Shown: piece by piece, positions 9,222-18,141 of the stretch
Layout of the letters: each line of letters begins with the position of its first letter
Numbering within the stretch: position 1 is the stretch's first letter
Notes under the pieces: generated by a model
Databases searched by the model: none
What the model was told of the DNA's origin: nothing
Seen by the model: the letters and a program-made list of their open reading frames with translations, nothing else
Assembly (NCBI GenBank): GCA_035509315.1
Contig: DATJLS010000019.1
Span: 5,412 to 69,411 of the forward strand
Direction of reading: 5' to 3'
DNA from: JAKAWQ01 sp035509315
GTDB taxonomy: Bacteria > Pseudomonadota > Alphaproteobacteria > Acetobacterales > Acetobacteraceae
Length of the DNA stretch: 64,000 bases
Position numbers and translations under genes: made by a program

Positions 9222-9838
9222 ACCTCGGTCCCTTGCCGGAGGGACGCCGCGGCGCGGCCCTCGCGCTCGGCCTGCTGGCAATTGCCCTGGTGATGCTGTG
9301 GGCCGGGATCGTCGCGCCGCTCACGGACTGGTACGAAGCCAGGGCACGCGCGCTCGGCCAGCAACGAGCGTTTGCTGCACACATGGCCGCGATCGCCGGG
9401 GCCTTGCCGGCGATGCGCGTTGCGATGGCCCGGGCAGGGCACGGAGCATCGGAAGGCGCGCTCCTTGCGGGCAGCTCCGATGCCATCGCCGCCGCCGCGC
9501 TGCAGAGCAGCGTGGAAGGAATCGCGCGCAGCGTCGGCGCCGATCTCACGAGCATCGCCATTTTGCCTGGCGAGCCTGCGGGCACTTGGCGACGAATCGG
9601 CCTTCGGGTCGAAGCGCAGGGAACGTTTGCCGTGATGGTCGGCTTCCTGGAAGCGGTGCTGAGCGGCACTCCCCCTATGTTGGTCGATGATCTGTCGCTC
9701 TCGAGTCTGGTGCTCGATGGTCCCGGTCAGTTGCCGGTCGAGGCGGACTCGATCGCTGCGAGCTTTACCATCTACGCCTTTCGTCGCGGCGGCAGCACTG
9801 TCCCTTCGCCCGGCGAGCAGCAGGCCTTCGCCGAGTGA
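9218..9838 (+). CDS. gspM: Type II secretion protein GspM (PilO-like)
   Basis: A 206-residue bitopic protein with one N-terminal membrane helix (about residues 13-32) followed by a coiled segment and a PilO/GspM-type periplasmic domain. It is expected to dimerise with GspL. Identification rests on topology, length and the fixed position between gspL and the gspC-like gene, since sequence conservation in this family is low. Start and stop overlap the neighbours by four bases each. Confidence 0.8.
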   Translation: MNLGPLPEGRRGAALALGLLAIALVMLWAGIVAPLTDWYEARARALGQQRAFAAHMAAIAGALPAMRVAMARAGHGASEGALLAGSSDAIAAAALQSSVEGIARSVGADLTSIAILPGEPAGTWRRIGLRVEAQGTFAVMVGFLEAVLSGTPPMLVDDLSLSSLVLDGPGQLPVEADSIAASFTIYAFRRGGSTVPSPGEQQAFAE

Positions 9839-10353
9839 TCCGTTTCGGTTTCGTCTGGCTCAGCGGAGCCGTGCTGGTGCTCGCCGCGGTGATCGCCTCG
9901 GAACTCTCCGGCAGGCCCACCGCGATACCCATCGCCGGGGTCGCTGTCGCTCCGGCCCCGACGAGAAACACAAAGCTGATCGGAGAGCCGGCGGCGACGT
10001 CTGATCAGCGCTGGATGGCGACAATCCTGGGACGCCCGCTGTTCACGTCCTCCCGCCGGCCTCCGGCGGAAGCGGCGCAGGTGACTGGCGCGCTTCGCCT
10101 CACGGGAACCGTTGTCGGGCCGGACGGCCCCCGAGCCATCTTCGAACCGCAAGGAGGCGGCCGAGCCGTGGTTGTGCGTGAAGGTGAGAGAGTTGGAGGG
10201 GCGGTGGTGCGGGCCATCGCGCCGGGGAAGGTTTTCGTCGTGGACGCGAGCGGGCTGCGCCTGCTGCAGCCGTCCTTTACATCCTCGGCCGAGAGCCTTC
10301 TGGGAGGCCCCGCCTTCGCGGCCACCACGGCAGAGCGCCGGGAGGCGAAATGA
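9835..10353 (+). CDS. GspC/GspN-like type II secretion connector
   Basis: A 172-residue protein with a single N-terminal membrane helix and a short beta-rich periplasmic domain. The stretch around residues 60-130 (GRPLFTSSRRP, then LRLTGTVVG) resembles the GspC homology region, which links the inner-membrane platform to the secretin. No PDZ or coiled-coil domain follows, so it is shorter than classical GspC. It starts at a GTG overlapping the gspM stop and sits just before gspD, which fits a secretin-contacting role. Automated annotation may call it GspN. Confidence 0.65.
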   Translation: MIRFGFVWLSGAVLVLAAVIASELSGRPTAIPIAGVAVAPAPTRNTKLIGEPAATSDQRWMATILGRPLFTSSRRPPAEAAQVTGALRLTGTVVGPDGPRAIFEPQGGGRAVVVREGERVGGAVVRAIAPGKVFVVDASGLRLLQPSFTSSAESLLGGPAFAATTAERREAK

Positions 10354-12632
10354 GGCTCGCAGCTGCGCTGGCCGCATTGGTGATCCTGAGCAGCTGCGCC
10401 AAGCCGATACCGCCGCCCGTGCTTGCCCCGCTTCCCAGTTCGGCCGACGACGCGGGTGCCGCGACGCCCCGGATCAGTGGAACGGTCGGCAGCATGACGC
10501 CCCCGCCGACGGCGCTGGTGAGCTACGGCGTACCGCCCTTGAACACCGTGCCGCAGGGCGAGGCGGAGGAAACACAAGGCGGCAATATCTCGCTCGATTT
10601 CGCCGACACCGATATTCGCGAGGTCTGCGCTGAAATCCTCGGTAATATCCTCAAGGTAAACTACACGATCGATCCCGCCGTGCACGGAACCGCAAGCCTC
10701 AAAACGGTGCATCCACTGACGCCCGCGCAGCTGCTGCCGACATTGCAGACCTTGCTTGCGGGCAATGGCGCGGCGCTTGTGCTTTCCGGCGATATCTATC
10801 GCGTCGTGCCCGCCTCCACTGCAAAAAACGCTGTCGGGGGCAGTAACAATACGGCGGGCGGCGTGGTCGTGACGCTGCATTACGCCACGGCCGATACGCT
10901 CGCGAAAGTGCTGGCACCCTATGTCGGAGTATCGGGCACGCTTACGCCGGAGGCGGGAAGCAACGCACTCATCGTGACCGGAGATCCCGACACGCGAGAC
11001 GCGCTCATCGGGTTGATCGAAACCTTCGATACCGACGCTCTGGCCGGGCAGTCTTACGCGCTGATGCCGGTTCCCGCCGAAAGTGCGAAGGATTTCGCCT
11101 CTTCACTCGAGCAGGCCTTTCGTTCTGAGCGGGGCGGCGCGCTCGCCGGCGTCGTGCGGGTGCTGCCGATGGACCGCGTCAATGCAGTTCTGATCGTGAC
11201 CCCCAACCCCACGACTCTCGAGCAAGTGCAGCGCGTCTATTCCCTGCTCCAACAAAGCGAGCAGGAGCACACCCGTCGATGGCATGTCTATTACCTGCAA
11301 GACAGCAACGCCAATGATACCGCCTATGTGCTGCAGGAGGCATTCACCCCGAATGACGTGACCGCATCGCCGCCGAACAGCGGGCAGATCGCCGCTCAGC
11401 AGGCGGCCGAGCTGCCAGGGCTCAACAATTCCAGCGGCAATCCACTCGGCAGCGCCGCGGGTGGTGCGGCCGGCGGAGGCACGACGAGCCCCGGAACAGG
11501 CCAGGCGACACCGAGTCTCGTGCCGGCCGCCGCGACGCAAGGCGGCTATTCGCCAGCCGCGGCGCCTTCTGGCTCCTCGGCCAACCCGCTGCTCGGCGGG
11601 CTCGACGAGACGGCATCGGGAGGCACGCCGGATCAATTGCGCATCATTCCGAACGATCAGAACAATGCGCTGCTGATCTATGGAACGGATGAAGAATATA
11701 GAACCATAGAGGCCGTTCTGAGAAGGATCGACATCCAGCCGCTGCAGGTGAAGATCGACGCCACCATCGCCGAGGTGACACTGAATGACGCGCTGCAATA
11801 CGGCACCCAATTCTTTTTCCGCGCCGGCGGGATCAACGGAATCCTGAGCAACGCGACCCAGTCATTGCAAAACGCCGATCTCTCTGCCGCCCAGCTCGGC
11901 ACGGGGTTTCCGGGCTTCATCATCGGCGGGACCGGTCTTTCCGGCGCGCCGCTCGCCATCTCGGCGCTGCAGGCGGTCACCCGGGTGCAAGTGCTTTCCT
12001 CGCCCGAGATCATGGTGCTCGACAATCAGCCGGCGGAACTGCAAGTGGGCAGTCTCGTCCCCTATCTCACCTCTAGCTCGCAGAGCACGCTCGTCAACAA
12101 CGCGCCGGTGATCAACTCGGTGAGTTATGCGCAGACGGGCGTGGTGATGATCGTGACTCCACGCGTGAATAACGGCGGGATGGTCACGCTCGACATCACG
12201 CAGCAGGTGAGCGAGGTGGACACCAATCCTCCAACCCAGGCGCAGGCCGTCGATTCTCCGACTTTCGACGACCAGACAGTGCATTCGCGCGTTGTCGTGC
12301 AGGATGGGCAAACGGTCGGGCTCGCGGGCCTGATCACCGACAATGTGAGCCGCGCCAACAGCGGCATCCCCTGGCTCAAGGACATTCCAATTCTTGGCGC
12401 GCTCGCGGGCACGCAGAACAATCAACGCACGCGCACGGAGCTGCTTGTCCTGATCACGCCCCACGTTGTCGAGGATGAGCGCGACGCACGCGAATTGACG
12501 CAAGATATGCGCGAGCAACTGATCAATGCGGCCCTGGTTCCGCAGGAAGTCCAAGGGCTGCCGCTTTCGGGCTCCTTCGATCCGAACCAGCGGATACGCG
12601 AAAACCTGCAGCGGCGGCTGACGGGGCAATGA
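10350..12632 (+). CDS. gspD: Type II secretion outer-membrane secretin GspD
   Basis: The outer-membrane channel of the system, 760 residues. A lipoprotein signal peptide ends in the lipobox LSSC, so the protein is probably lipidated and may not need a separate pilotin. N-domains occupy about residues 70-330, with a long low-complexity Gly/Ala/Ser/Pro linker around 365-415. The C-terminal secretin domain contains VQVLSSPEIMVLDNQPAEL and the late motif VGLAGLITDN. The start overlaps the preceding stop and the end overlaps gspK (ATGA). Confidence 0.95.
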   Translation: MRLAAALAALVILSSCAKPIPPPVLAPLPSSADDAGAATPRISGTVGSMTPPPTALVSYGVPPLNTVPQGEAEETQGGNISLDFADTDIREVCAEILGNILKVNYTIDPAVHGTASLKTVHPLTPAQLLPTLQTLLAGNGAALVLSGDIYRVVPASTAKNAVGGSNNTAGGVVVTLHYATADTLAKVLAPYVGVSGTLTPEAGSNALIVTGDPDTRDALIGLIETFDTDALAGQSYALMPVPAESAKDFASSLEQAFRSERGGALAGVVRVLPMDRVNAVLIVTPNPTTLEQVQRVYSLLQQSEQEHTRRWHVYYLQDSNANDTAYVLQEAFTPNDVTASPPNSGQIAAQQAAELPGLNNSSGNPLGSAAGGAAGGGTTSPGTGQATPSLVPAAATQGGYSPAAAPSGSSANPLLGGLDETASGGTPDQLRIIPNDQNNALLIYGTDEEYRTIEAVLRRIDIQPLQVKIDATIAEVTLNDALQYGTQFFFRAGGINGILSNATQSLQNADLSAAQLGTGFPGFIIGGTGLSGAPLAISALQAVTRVQVLSSPEIMVLDNQPAELQVGSLVPYLTSSSQSTLVNNAPVINSVSYAQTGVVMIVTPRVNNGGMVTLDITQQVSEVDTNPPTQAQAVDSPTFDDQTVHSRVVVQDGQTVGLAGLITDNVSRANSGIPWLKDIPILGALAGTQNNQRTRTELLVLITPHVVEDERDARELTQDMREQLINAALVPQEVQGLPLSGSFDPNQRIRENLQRRLTGQ

Positions 12633-13447
12633 AGGCCACATGGCAAGAGCGCTCGCGCGGCTTCGCGCTCCTGATCGTCCTCTGGACGATGGTCCTGCTC
12701 GCTCTTCTCGTCACCGAAATCACCTCCGCCGGACGGAGCGACGCCGAGCTTGCCACCAACCTCCGCGGCAGCGCGGTCGCACAGGCCGCAGCCGATGGCG
12801 CGGAGGCCATCGCCATCTTCCGCTATCTCGATCCTTCCGCCCTGCACTGGTCCGCGGACGGCATCCTCCATCGCCTGCGAATTGGGGATGCCGAGGTTGC
12901 GGTCGCCATGACCGACGAGGACGGGCGGGTCAATCCGAACACCGCGTCCGCGTCCCTCCTGGTTGCACTTCTGCGTCGGATCGGTGTCGATCCGGGCACG
13001 GCGGCACGTCTGGCGTCAGCGATGGTCGATTGGCGCTCATCGTCTGGGGTCGCGCCCTCGCCGTTCGCGGCCAAGATGCTGCCATACCGCGCGGCGGGAA
13101 TGACCTGGGGACCACCAAGTGGGCCTTTCCGAAGCTCGGCAGAGATCGCGCTCTTGCTCGGCATGACGCCGACGCTGCTCGCGCGCCTGCGGCCGCACAT
13201 TTCCGTCTTCACCGAGGGCGATGTCGATGCCGTCCTCGCGGATCCCGTCGTGCGTGCCGCCCTGGCGGATGCCAATGGCGGGATCGTGCCCCCATCCCTG
13301 GGCAGCAGCGGCGCCGCGCGCACGCTTCGGATCACGGCGCGGGCAATTGCGGATGACGGATCACGCTTCACACGCACGAGCGTAGTGAGCGTCAATGCGG
13401 CGAACGGTACGCTCGCCACTCTGGCATGGCGGCAAAACAGCCCGTGA
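12629..13447 (+). CDS. gspK: Minor pseudopilin GspK
   Basis: A 272-residue large minor pseudopilin thought to cap the pseudopilus. The leader is followed by GFALLIVLWTMVLLALL; the Glu+5 of other pseudopilins is absent, as is normal for GspK. The helical domain carries the conserved DEDGRVNPNTAS and MVDWR stretches. It ends the plus-strand run and converges on gspG with 14 bases between the stops. Confidence 0.9.
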   Translation: MKATWQERSRGFALLIVLWTMVLLALLVTEITSAGRSDAELATNLRGSAVAQAAADGAEAIAIFRYLDPSALHWSADGILHRLRIGDAEVAVAMTDEDGRVNPNTASASLLVALLRRIGVDPGTAARLASAMVDWRSSSGVAPSPFAAKMLPYRAAGMTWGPPSGPFRSSAEIALLLGMTPTLLARLRPHISVFTEGDVDAVLADPVVRAALADANGGIVPPSLGSSGAARTLRITARAIADDGSRFTRTSVVSVNAANGTLATLAWRQNSP

Positions 13448-13461
13448 AGCCATGGCCAGCG

Positions 13462-13926
13462 CTATTCATTGCAGATCATGCCGGCCTGCCCCGGAGATCC
13501 CTGCACATTGTCCGGCCCATGCGAGCAGAGATCATAGGGAAGCCCCTGGCGAACCGACGGATTCTCATAGAGATACGGATGGTTCCAGGGATCGAACGGC
13601 AGCTTCCCGCCTTGAATATAAGGCCCATTCCAGGAATCGACGTCATTCGGTTTCTGCACCAGCGCCGCGAGGCCCTGGTCGGAAGTGGGATAGCTGCCGA
13701 CATCGAGCTTGTAGAGATCGAGCACCGAACCGAGCCGTGCGATCGACTGCTTGGTTACCGAAATCCGTGCGCCGCCGAGCTGGCGCAACACGGCGGGCGC
13801 CACGAGGCCGATCAGAAGACCGATGATGACGATGACGACGAGGATCTCGAGCAGCGTGAAGCCGTCCTCACCTCGCCTTCGGGCATTCAAACGTCGAACC
13901 GATCCTGTGCTCGCCGCGCTCCGCAT
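13462..13926 (-). CDS. gspG: Major pseudopilin GspG
   Basis: The main pseudopilus subunit, 154 residues. The leader ends in G before FTLLEILVV with Glu+5 and a hydrophobic helix. The C-terminal part has the GspG signature WNGPYIQGGKLPFDPWNHPY and a tail with cysteines (YDLCSH, MICNE) in the place of the usual calcium-loop region. The ATG at 13926 gives a 23-residue basic leader. Unusually, the gene is on the opposite strand to the rest of the cluster and faces gspK, so it must have its own promoter in the gap shared with the transglycosylase gene. Confidence 0.93.
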   Translation of the reverse strand: MRSAASTGSVRRLNARRRGEDGFTLLEILVVIVIIGLLIGLVAPAVLRQLGGARISVTKQSIARLGSVLDLYKLDVGSYPTSDQGLAALVQKPNDVDSWNGPYIQGGKLPFDPWNHPYLYENPSVRQGLPYDLCSHGPDNVQGSPGQAGMICNE

Positions 13927-14039
13927 AGATATTGTCTCCCGCTTGCGTGCATCGAGGGTGTCTTCATGAGGAAGGATTTCGCGATTTATAGCGCGATGCC
14001 GCGCGAAGGAAACCACTGCCGCAAGCGGGCGGAAATGCG

Positions 14040-14483
14040 ATGGCTGGCGAAGCCTTCCTTCCCCTGAGCACGGCCATGTCAATCCCGTTCCTTCGCTGCA
14101 TGGCACTCGTCGCAAGCTTCTACGGCCTTCCTCCGCGCGCTCTGCCGGCCATCCAGGCCGTGGAAGGCGGCGCACCTGGGATCGTGCACGTCAATGCCAA
14201 CGGCACGGATGATCTCGGTGTCATGCAAGTGAACACGTTATGGATCGAACCCCTGGCGCGCATCACTCACCTGACGCCACAGGCCGTGCAGGCCAGGCTC
14301 GTTGCCGATGCATGCTTCAATATCGCAGCCGCGGGCGCGATATTGCGGGCCTATCTCGGCCAGACGCACGATCTCATGACGGCGATCGGTGATTACCACT
14401 CGCATACGCCGCTCCTCAATCAGCAATATCAGCGGGAGGTCTTGGCCGCTGCACGACGGCTCTTCGTCATGACGAGGCGCTGA
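14040..14483 (+). CDS. Small lytic transglycosylase (IpgF/VirB1-like)
   Basis: A 147-residue protein with the goose-lysozyme-like core of specialised transglycosylases: the likely catalytic glutamate in AIQAVEGG, followed by DDLGVMQVN. Such enzymes open peptidoglycan locally for envelope-spanning machines. Divergent from gspG with 113 bases between starts, so a role in placing the secretion apparatus is plausible but inferred. The N-terminus is hydrophobic from the internal ATG at 14076 (MSIPFLRC...), which may be the true start or part of a signal peptide. Confidence 0.72.
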   Translation: MAGEAFLPLSTAMSIPFLRCMALVASFYGLPPRALPAIQAVEGGAPGIVHVNANGTDDLGVMQVNTLWIEPLARITHLTPQAVQARLVADACFNIAAAGAILRAYLGQTHDLMTAIGDYHSHTPLLNQQYQREVLAAARRLFVMTRR

Positions 14484-14491
14484 GCTGCTTA

Positions 14492-14589
14492 GAGCGGGAT
14501 GCGTTCGCTCCCGCTTCCCCGTCCCGCTCTCGATCATTGTCTTCTCGCGTGATTCAGACTTGCGGTGTTCCACCTCCGGTCATCACGCT
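14492..14589 (+). repeat. Dispersed 98-bp repeat, family A, copy 1
   Basis: First unit of a tandem pair that is almost identical over 98 bases and ends in ACCTCCGGTCATCACGCT. The left part folds as GAGCGGGA ... TCCCGCTC. The two ends are related as imperfect inverted repeats (AGCGGGATG on one side, AGCGTGATG read from the other). It lies just downstream of the transglycosylase stop. Confidence 0.85.
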
Positions 14590-14592
14590 TTC

Positions 14593-14690
14593 GAGCGGGA
14601 TGCGTTCGCTCCCGCTTCCCCATCCCGCTCTCGATCATTGTCTTCTCGCGTGATTCAGACCTGCGGTGTTCCACCTCCGGTCATCACGCT
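14593..14690 (+). repeat. Dispersed 98-bp repeat, family A, copy 2
   Basis: Second unit of the tandem pair, three bases after the first and differing from it at only a few positions. Its last base is the first base of the smpB stop codon complement, so the two units fill the gap between the convergent transglycosylase and smpB genes. Confidence 0.85.
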
Positions 14691-15175
14691 CAGCCCTTCG
14701 CACGCATCAACCGGGCCTTGTCGCGCCGCCAGTCACGCTCGGCGATCGCCGCGCGCTTGTCCGCCTTCTTCCGCCCCTCGGCCAGTGCCAACAGCACTTT
14801 CGCACGCCCGCGCGCATTGAAGTGAATGTCGAGTGGCACAAGACTCGCGCCCTCGCGGTTGATGGCGCCCAGCAATCGCGCGATCTCCTGACGTTTCATC
14901 AGGAGCTTGCGCGGGGCGCGCGGCTCGAAGCGGGAGAGCACGCCTCCCTGATATTCCGGGATATAGGCGTTGAACAGCCAGAGCTCACCGCCGCGCTCCC
15001 CGGCCCAGGCTTCGCCGAGCGTCGCCCGGCCGAGCCGGAGTGACTTGACCTCGGGCCCCTTGAGGACAAGGCCGGCCTCGTACGTGTCGCGGAGCGTGTA
15101 GTCGAACCGCGCCTTGCGGTTCTGCGCCACCACGCCGTGCGCGATCAGGCCCGACCGCCGCTTCGCTTCCGCCAC
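14690..15175 (-). CDS. smpB: SsrA-binding protein SmpB
   Basis: Partner of tmRNA in trans-translation, binding the tRNA-like domain and rescuing stalled ribosomes. The 161-residue beta-barrel protein has the conserved NRKARFDY and GPEVKSLR motifs and the lysine/arginine-rich C-terminal tail that enters the mRNA channel. It starts at a GTG (15175), seven bases after the dapA stop, so the two are probably cotranscribed, an arrangement common in Alphaproteobacteria. Confidence 0.95.
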   Translation of the reverse strand: MAEAKRRSGLIAHGVVAQNRKARFDYTLRDTYEAGLVLKGPEVKSLRLGRATLGEAWAGERGGELWLFNAYIPEYQGGVLSRFEPRAPRKLLMKRQEIARLLGAINREGASLVPLDIHFNARGRAKVLLALAEGRKKADKRAAIAERDWRRDKARLMRAKG

Positions 15176-15182
15176 ATCCGAC

Positions 15183-16061
15183 TCAATTGAGCAGCCCGAC
15201 CTCGGTCATCGCCGCCTGCACCCGAGTGCGCGTCGCCTCGGCAAGCGGGGCCAGGGGCAGACGGCAGAACGCGCTCGATCGGCCGAGCAGGCTCGCCGCA
15301 TATTTCACCGGGCCGGGACTGGTTTCCGCGAAGAGCGCGTCATGCAGCGGCAAGAGCCGATCCTGCAGGCTGATCGCATCCGCGACACGGCCCTGCTGCC
15401 AGGCGTTCTGCATCTCGCTGCAAAGGCGAGGGGCTACATTGGCGGTCACGCTGATGCATCCATCGCCACCGGCCGCGAGAAAAGCGACAGCGGTGTGGTC
15501 CTCGCCCGAGAGCTGGCAGAAATCAGGCCCACAGGCGCGGCGCGTATGCAGCGGGCGGGCCAGATTGGCGGTCGCGTCCTTGACGCCGACGATGTTCGGG
15601 TGCCGGGCCAGCCGCGCCATGGTCTCCACACTCATATCGACCACAGAACGGCTGGGAATGTTGTAGATGATGATCGGCAAGTCCACCGCGTCGGCAATCG
15701 CCATGAAATGAAGATGGAGGCCCTCCTGCGTCGGCTTGTTGTAGTAGGGCGTGACCACCAGCGCCGCATCCGCGCCAGCCTCCTTGGCGTGGCGCGTAAG
15801 GTCGATCGCTTCCTCGGTGCTGTTGGACCCGGTGCCGGCGATCACCGGCACGCGTCCTTTGGCGACCCCGATGGCGATGGCGACAGCCCGCTTGTGCTCG
15901 GCATGACTCAGTGTCGGCGATTCCCCTGTCGTTCCGACCGGTACAACGGCATGGCTTCCTTCCTGGATCTGCCAGTCAACGAACGCCTCATAAGCCTTTT
16001 CATCCATCGCGCCGTCGGCACGCATGGGCGTGATCAATGCGACGAGCGAACCCTTGAACAT
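15183..16061 (-). CDS. dapA: 4-hydroxy-tetrahydrodipicolinate synthase
   Basis: Condenses pyruvate with aspartate semialdehyde in lysine and diaminopimelate synthesis. The 292-residue length is exactly typical. Visible family motifs are GTTGESPTL near residue 43, YYNKPTQEG, YNIPSRS with the catalytic tyrosine, and VGVKDAT with the Schiff-base lysine. The ATG at 16061 is set by family length. It is divergent from the Slt-type gene (87 bases between starts) and upstream of smpB. Confidence 0.95.
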   Translation of the reverse strand: MFKGSLVALITPMRADGAMDEKAYEAFVDWQIQEGSHAVVPVGTTGESPTLSHAEHKRAVAIAIGVAKGRVPVIAGTGSNSTEEAIDLTRHAKEAGADAALVVTPYYNKPTQEGLHLHFMAIADAVDLPIIIYNIPSRSVVDMSVETMARLARHPNIVGVKDATANLARPLHTRRACGPDFCQLSGEDHTAVAFLAAGGDGCISVTANVAPRLCSEMQNAWQQGRVADAISLQDRLLPLHDALFAETSPGPVKYAASLLGRSSAFCRLPLAPLAEATRTRVQAAMTEVGLLN

Positions 16062-16148
16062 GGCGCTCCCCGTGGTCCTTGGGTCAAAGGGGGCGGGAAA
16101 CCTAGGCGTCCGGGGGATACGCTGCAAGGCGGTCGTAAGGTAGCATCC

Positions 16149-18113
16149 ATGCCGATGCGCCTTTGCCGTCTCCTGCTGCTTGCAATCCTTTCGCTGCTGC
16201 CCGCCTTCCCGGCTACGGCGCAGAACCCGATGCCGTTCGTGCAGGCAAACGAATGGGACCAGGCCGCGGCAGCGGCGGCCCAGTATCCCGACCCCGTGGC
16301 CGGCAAGCTCGTCACCTTCTACCGGCTGCTCGATCCCGGCGGCGGCTCCGCAGCCAAGATCGCCGCATTCCTCCAGAACGATCCAGACTGGCCCTTCCAG
16401 GACCTGCTGCGCCAGCAGCTCGAATCTGCGCTCGTGACGGAGCCCGATGATGGAACCGTGCGCCAGCTCTGCACGCAATATCCCCCAGGCTTGGCGGAGA
16501 CGCTGCTGCGCTGCGCGGCGGCGGAACAGGCAGGTGGCGACGGCGCGGCAGCCGCACGGGATGCGCGTCAGGCCTGGATCACGGGCGATTTCTCCGCGGC
16601 GAAGGAAGTGCAGATAGTCGGGCAGTGGGGGGACGTTCTCACCCAGGCCGATCAATGGCAGCGCTTCTCGCACCTTACCTTTGCCGATTCGGCGAGCGAT
16701 CCGGCCGCCGCAGGCCGACAGTTGCAGCGGCTCTCCCCCGACCAGCAGGCGGCTGGCGCGGCGTGGCTCGGGCTCCTCAGCGGCCGGGACAACGCCTGGG
16801 GCGCCTATGCCGCTCTCCCCGCATCCTTCCGGCGGGATCCGGGCCTCTTTCTCGCCGCAGCAAGTTGGCTCGAGCAGCAGAACGATCTCGATCAGGCGCT
16901 GACGCTCTGGAATGACGATGGGGCGGCCGCCCAGCACGAAGCGACCCCGGCCGAACGCTCGGCTTTCTGGACTCAGCGCAGTATACTCGCCCGGGACGTG
17001 CTGCGCGAGAACGAGGCGAAGGCCGCCTATGCGCTCGAGACCGTCTCGCTGCCGATCGACAAGACGGACGCGCTCGACCGCGATTTTCTCGCCGGTTTCA
17101 TCGCCCTTGAATTCCTGCACGAGCCGGCTGAGGCAGCCCAGTATTTTCAGACACTCGCGGGCCTCTCGAAGGCGGCGATCACGCAGGGCCGAGCCCATTA
17201 CTGGCTGGGCCGGGCCGCGGCCGCCGCGGGCAACCAGGCCCTTGCGCGGCAGCAATACGAGGACTCAGCCACCTGGCCGACGACCTATTACGGGCAGCTC
17301 GCCGCGCTCGCCCTGGGCGAGAGCTCCACCGACCTTGCCGCCCGCATCCGGGCGCTCGCGGATCCAGGCTGGACGCCCGAGCAGGCGCTCGCCTTCGCGA
17401 GTGGCGAGGTCGCCCGCGCCGCTGGCTTTCTGGTGGCCTGGGGAGAGCCGCGCCGTGCACGCGCCTTCGTTCTCAAGCTGGTGGACCTCGCCCCCGACCC
17501 GGCCGGCCGATCGCTCGCTGCCCATCTAGCGCTCGGTTTCGGCCTGCCCGACCAAGCGGTTGCCGCCGGGCGCGTGGCCGGAATTTATGGCGAAATGCTG
17601 CCGGGCGCCGGTTGGCCGATTCCTTACCAGCCGCCGGACGGCCCGGTCGACCCGGCGGTCACGCTCGGCGTGATCCGCCAGGAGAGCAGCTTCGATATCG
17701 GCGCCGCGAGCCCGAGTGGCGCGCTTGGCCTGATGCAGCTGATGCCGGACACGGCGGAGCGGGTGGCGCGAAGCCTCGGCGAACGCGTCTCGCTCGCGGC
17801 GCTGGCCGCCGACCCGGTCCAGAACATGACTCTCGGAAATGCCTATCTTCTGCGGCTGCTCAACCAGTTCGACGATTGCCTGCCGCTCGCCCTCGCCGCC
17901 TACAATGCAGGGCCCGATCAGGTGGGCACATGGCTTGCCGAAAATGGTGATCCGCGCGTGAGCGGGATTGGTATGATCGACTGGATCGAACTCATTTCCT
18001 GGAGCGAAACACGCGATTACGTGCAACGTGTCATCGAGAGCGTTGAAATCTACCAGGCCAAGCTCGACGAAAATCGTCCCGAGCCGCTCGCGCCGTACCT
18101 GCACGGGCCGTAG
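16149..18113 (+). CDS. slt: Soluble lytic murein transglycosylase, Slt70 type
   Basis: A periplasmic muramidase-like enzyme that cleaves peptidoglycan to 1,6-anhydro products. The 654-residue protein has a signal peptide ending near PATAQ, a long alpha-helical repeat domain (about residues 30-470), and a C-terminal catalytic domain with the glutamate in RQESSFDIGA, followed by GALGLMQLMP and AAYNAGPDQV. The ATG at 16149 is chosen because the signal peptide starts directly there. The neighbouring dapA (lysine/DAP) points the other way. Confidence 0.92.
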   Translation: MPMRLCRLLLLAILSLLPAFPATAQNPMPFVQANEWDQAAAAAAQYPDPVAGKLVTFYRLLDPGGGSAAKIAAFLQNDPDWPFQDLLRQQLESALVTEPDDGTVRQLCTQYPPGLAETLLRCAAAEQAGGDGAAAARDARQAWITGDFSAAKEVQIVGQWGDVLTQADQWQRFSHLTFADSASDPAAAGRQLQRLSPDQQAAGAAWLGLLSGRDNAWGAYAALPASFRRDPGLFLAAASWLEQQNDLDQALTLWNDDGAAAQHEATPAERSAFWTQRSILARDVLRENEAKAAYALETVSLPIDKTDALDRDFLAGFIALEFLHEPAEAAQYFQTLAGLSKAAITQGRAHYWLGRAAAAAGNQALARQQYEDSATWPTTYYGQLAALALGESSTDLAARIRALADPGWTPEQALAFASGEVARAAGFLVAWGEPRRARAFVLKLVDLAPDPAGRSLAAHLALGFGLPDQAVAAGRVAGIYGEMLPGAGWPIPYQPPDGPVDPAVTLGVIRQESSFDIGAASPSGALGLMQLMPDTAERVARSLGERVSLAALAADPVQNMTLGNAYLLRLLNQFDDCLPLALAAYNAGPDQVGTWLAENGDPRVSGIGMIDWIELISWSETRDYVQRVIESVEIYQAKLDENRPEPLAPYLHGP

Positions 18114-18141
18114 GTGGACCGCCCCCCTCCCTCCACGCTTC

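Noticed and set aside
15183..17255. A 690-codon minus-strand frame covering dapA and part of the Slt gene
   Set aside because: Only the last 292 residues are a real protein (DapA). The upstream extension is antisense to the transglycosylase gene and was removed by choosing ATG 16061.
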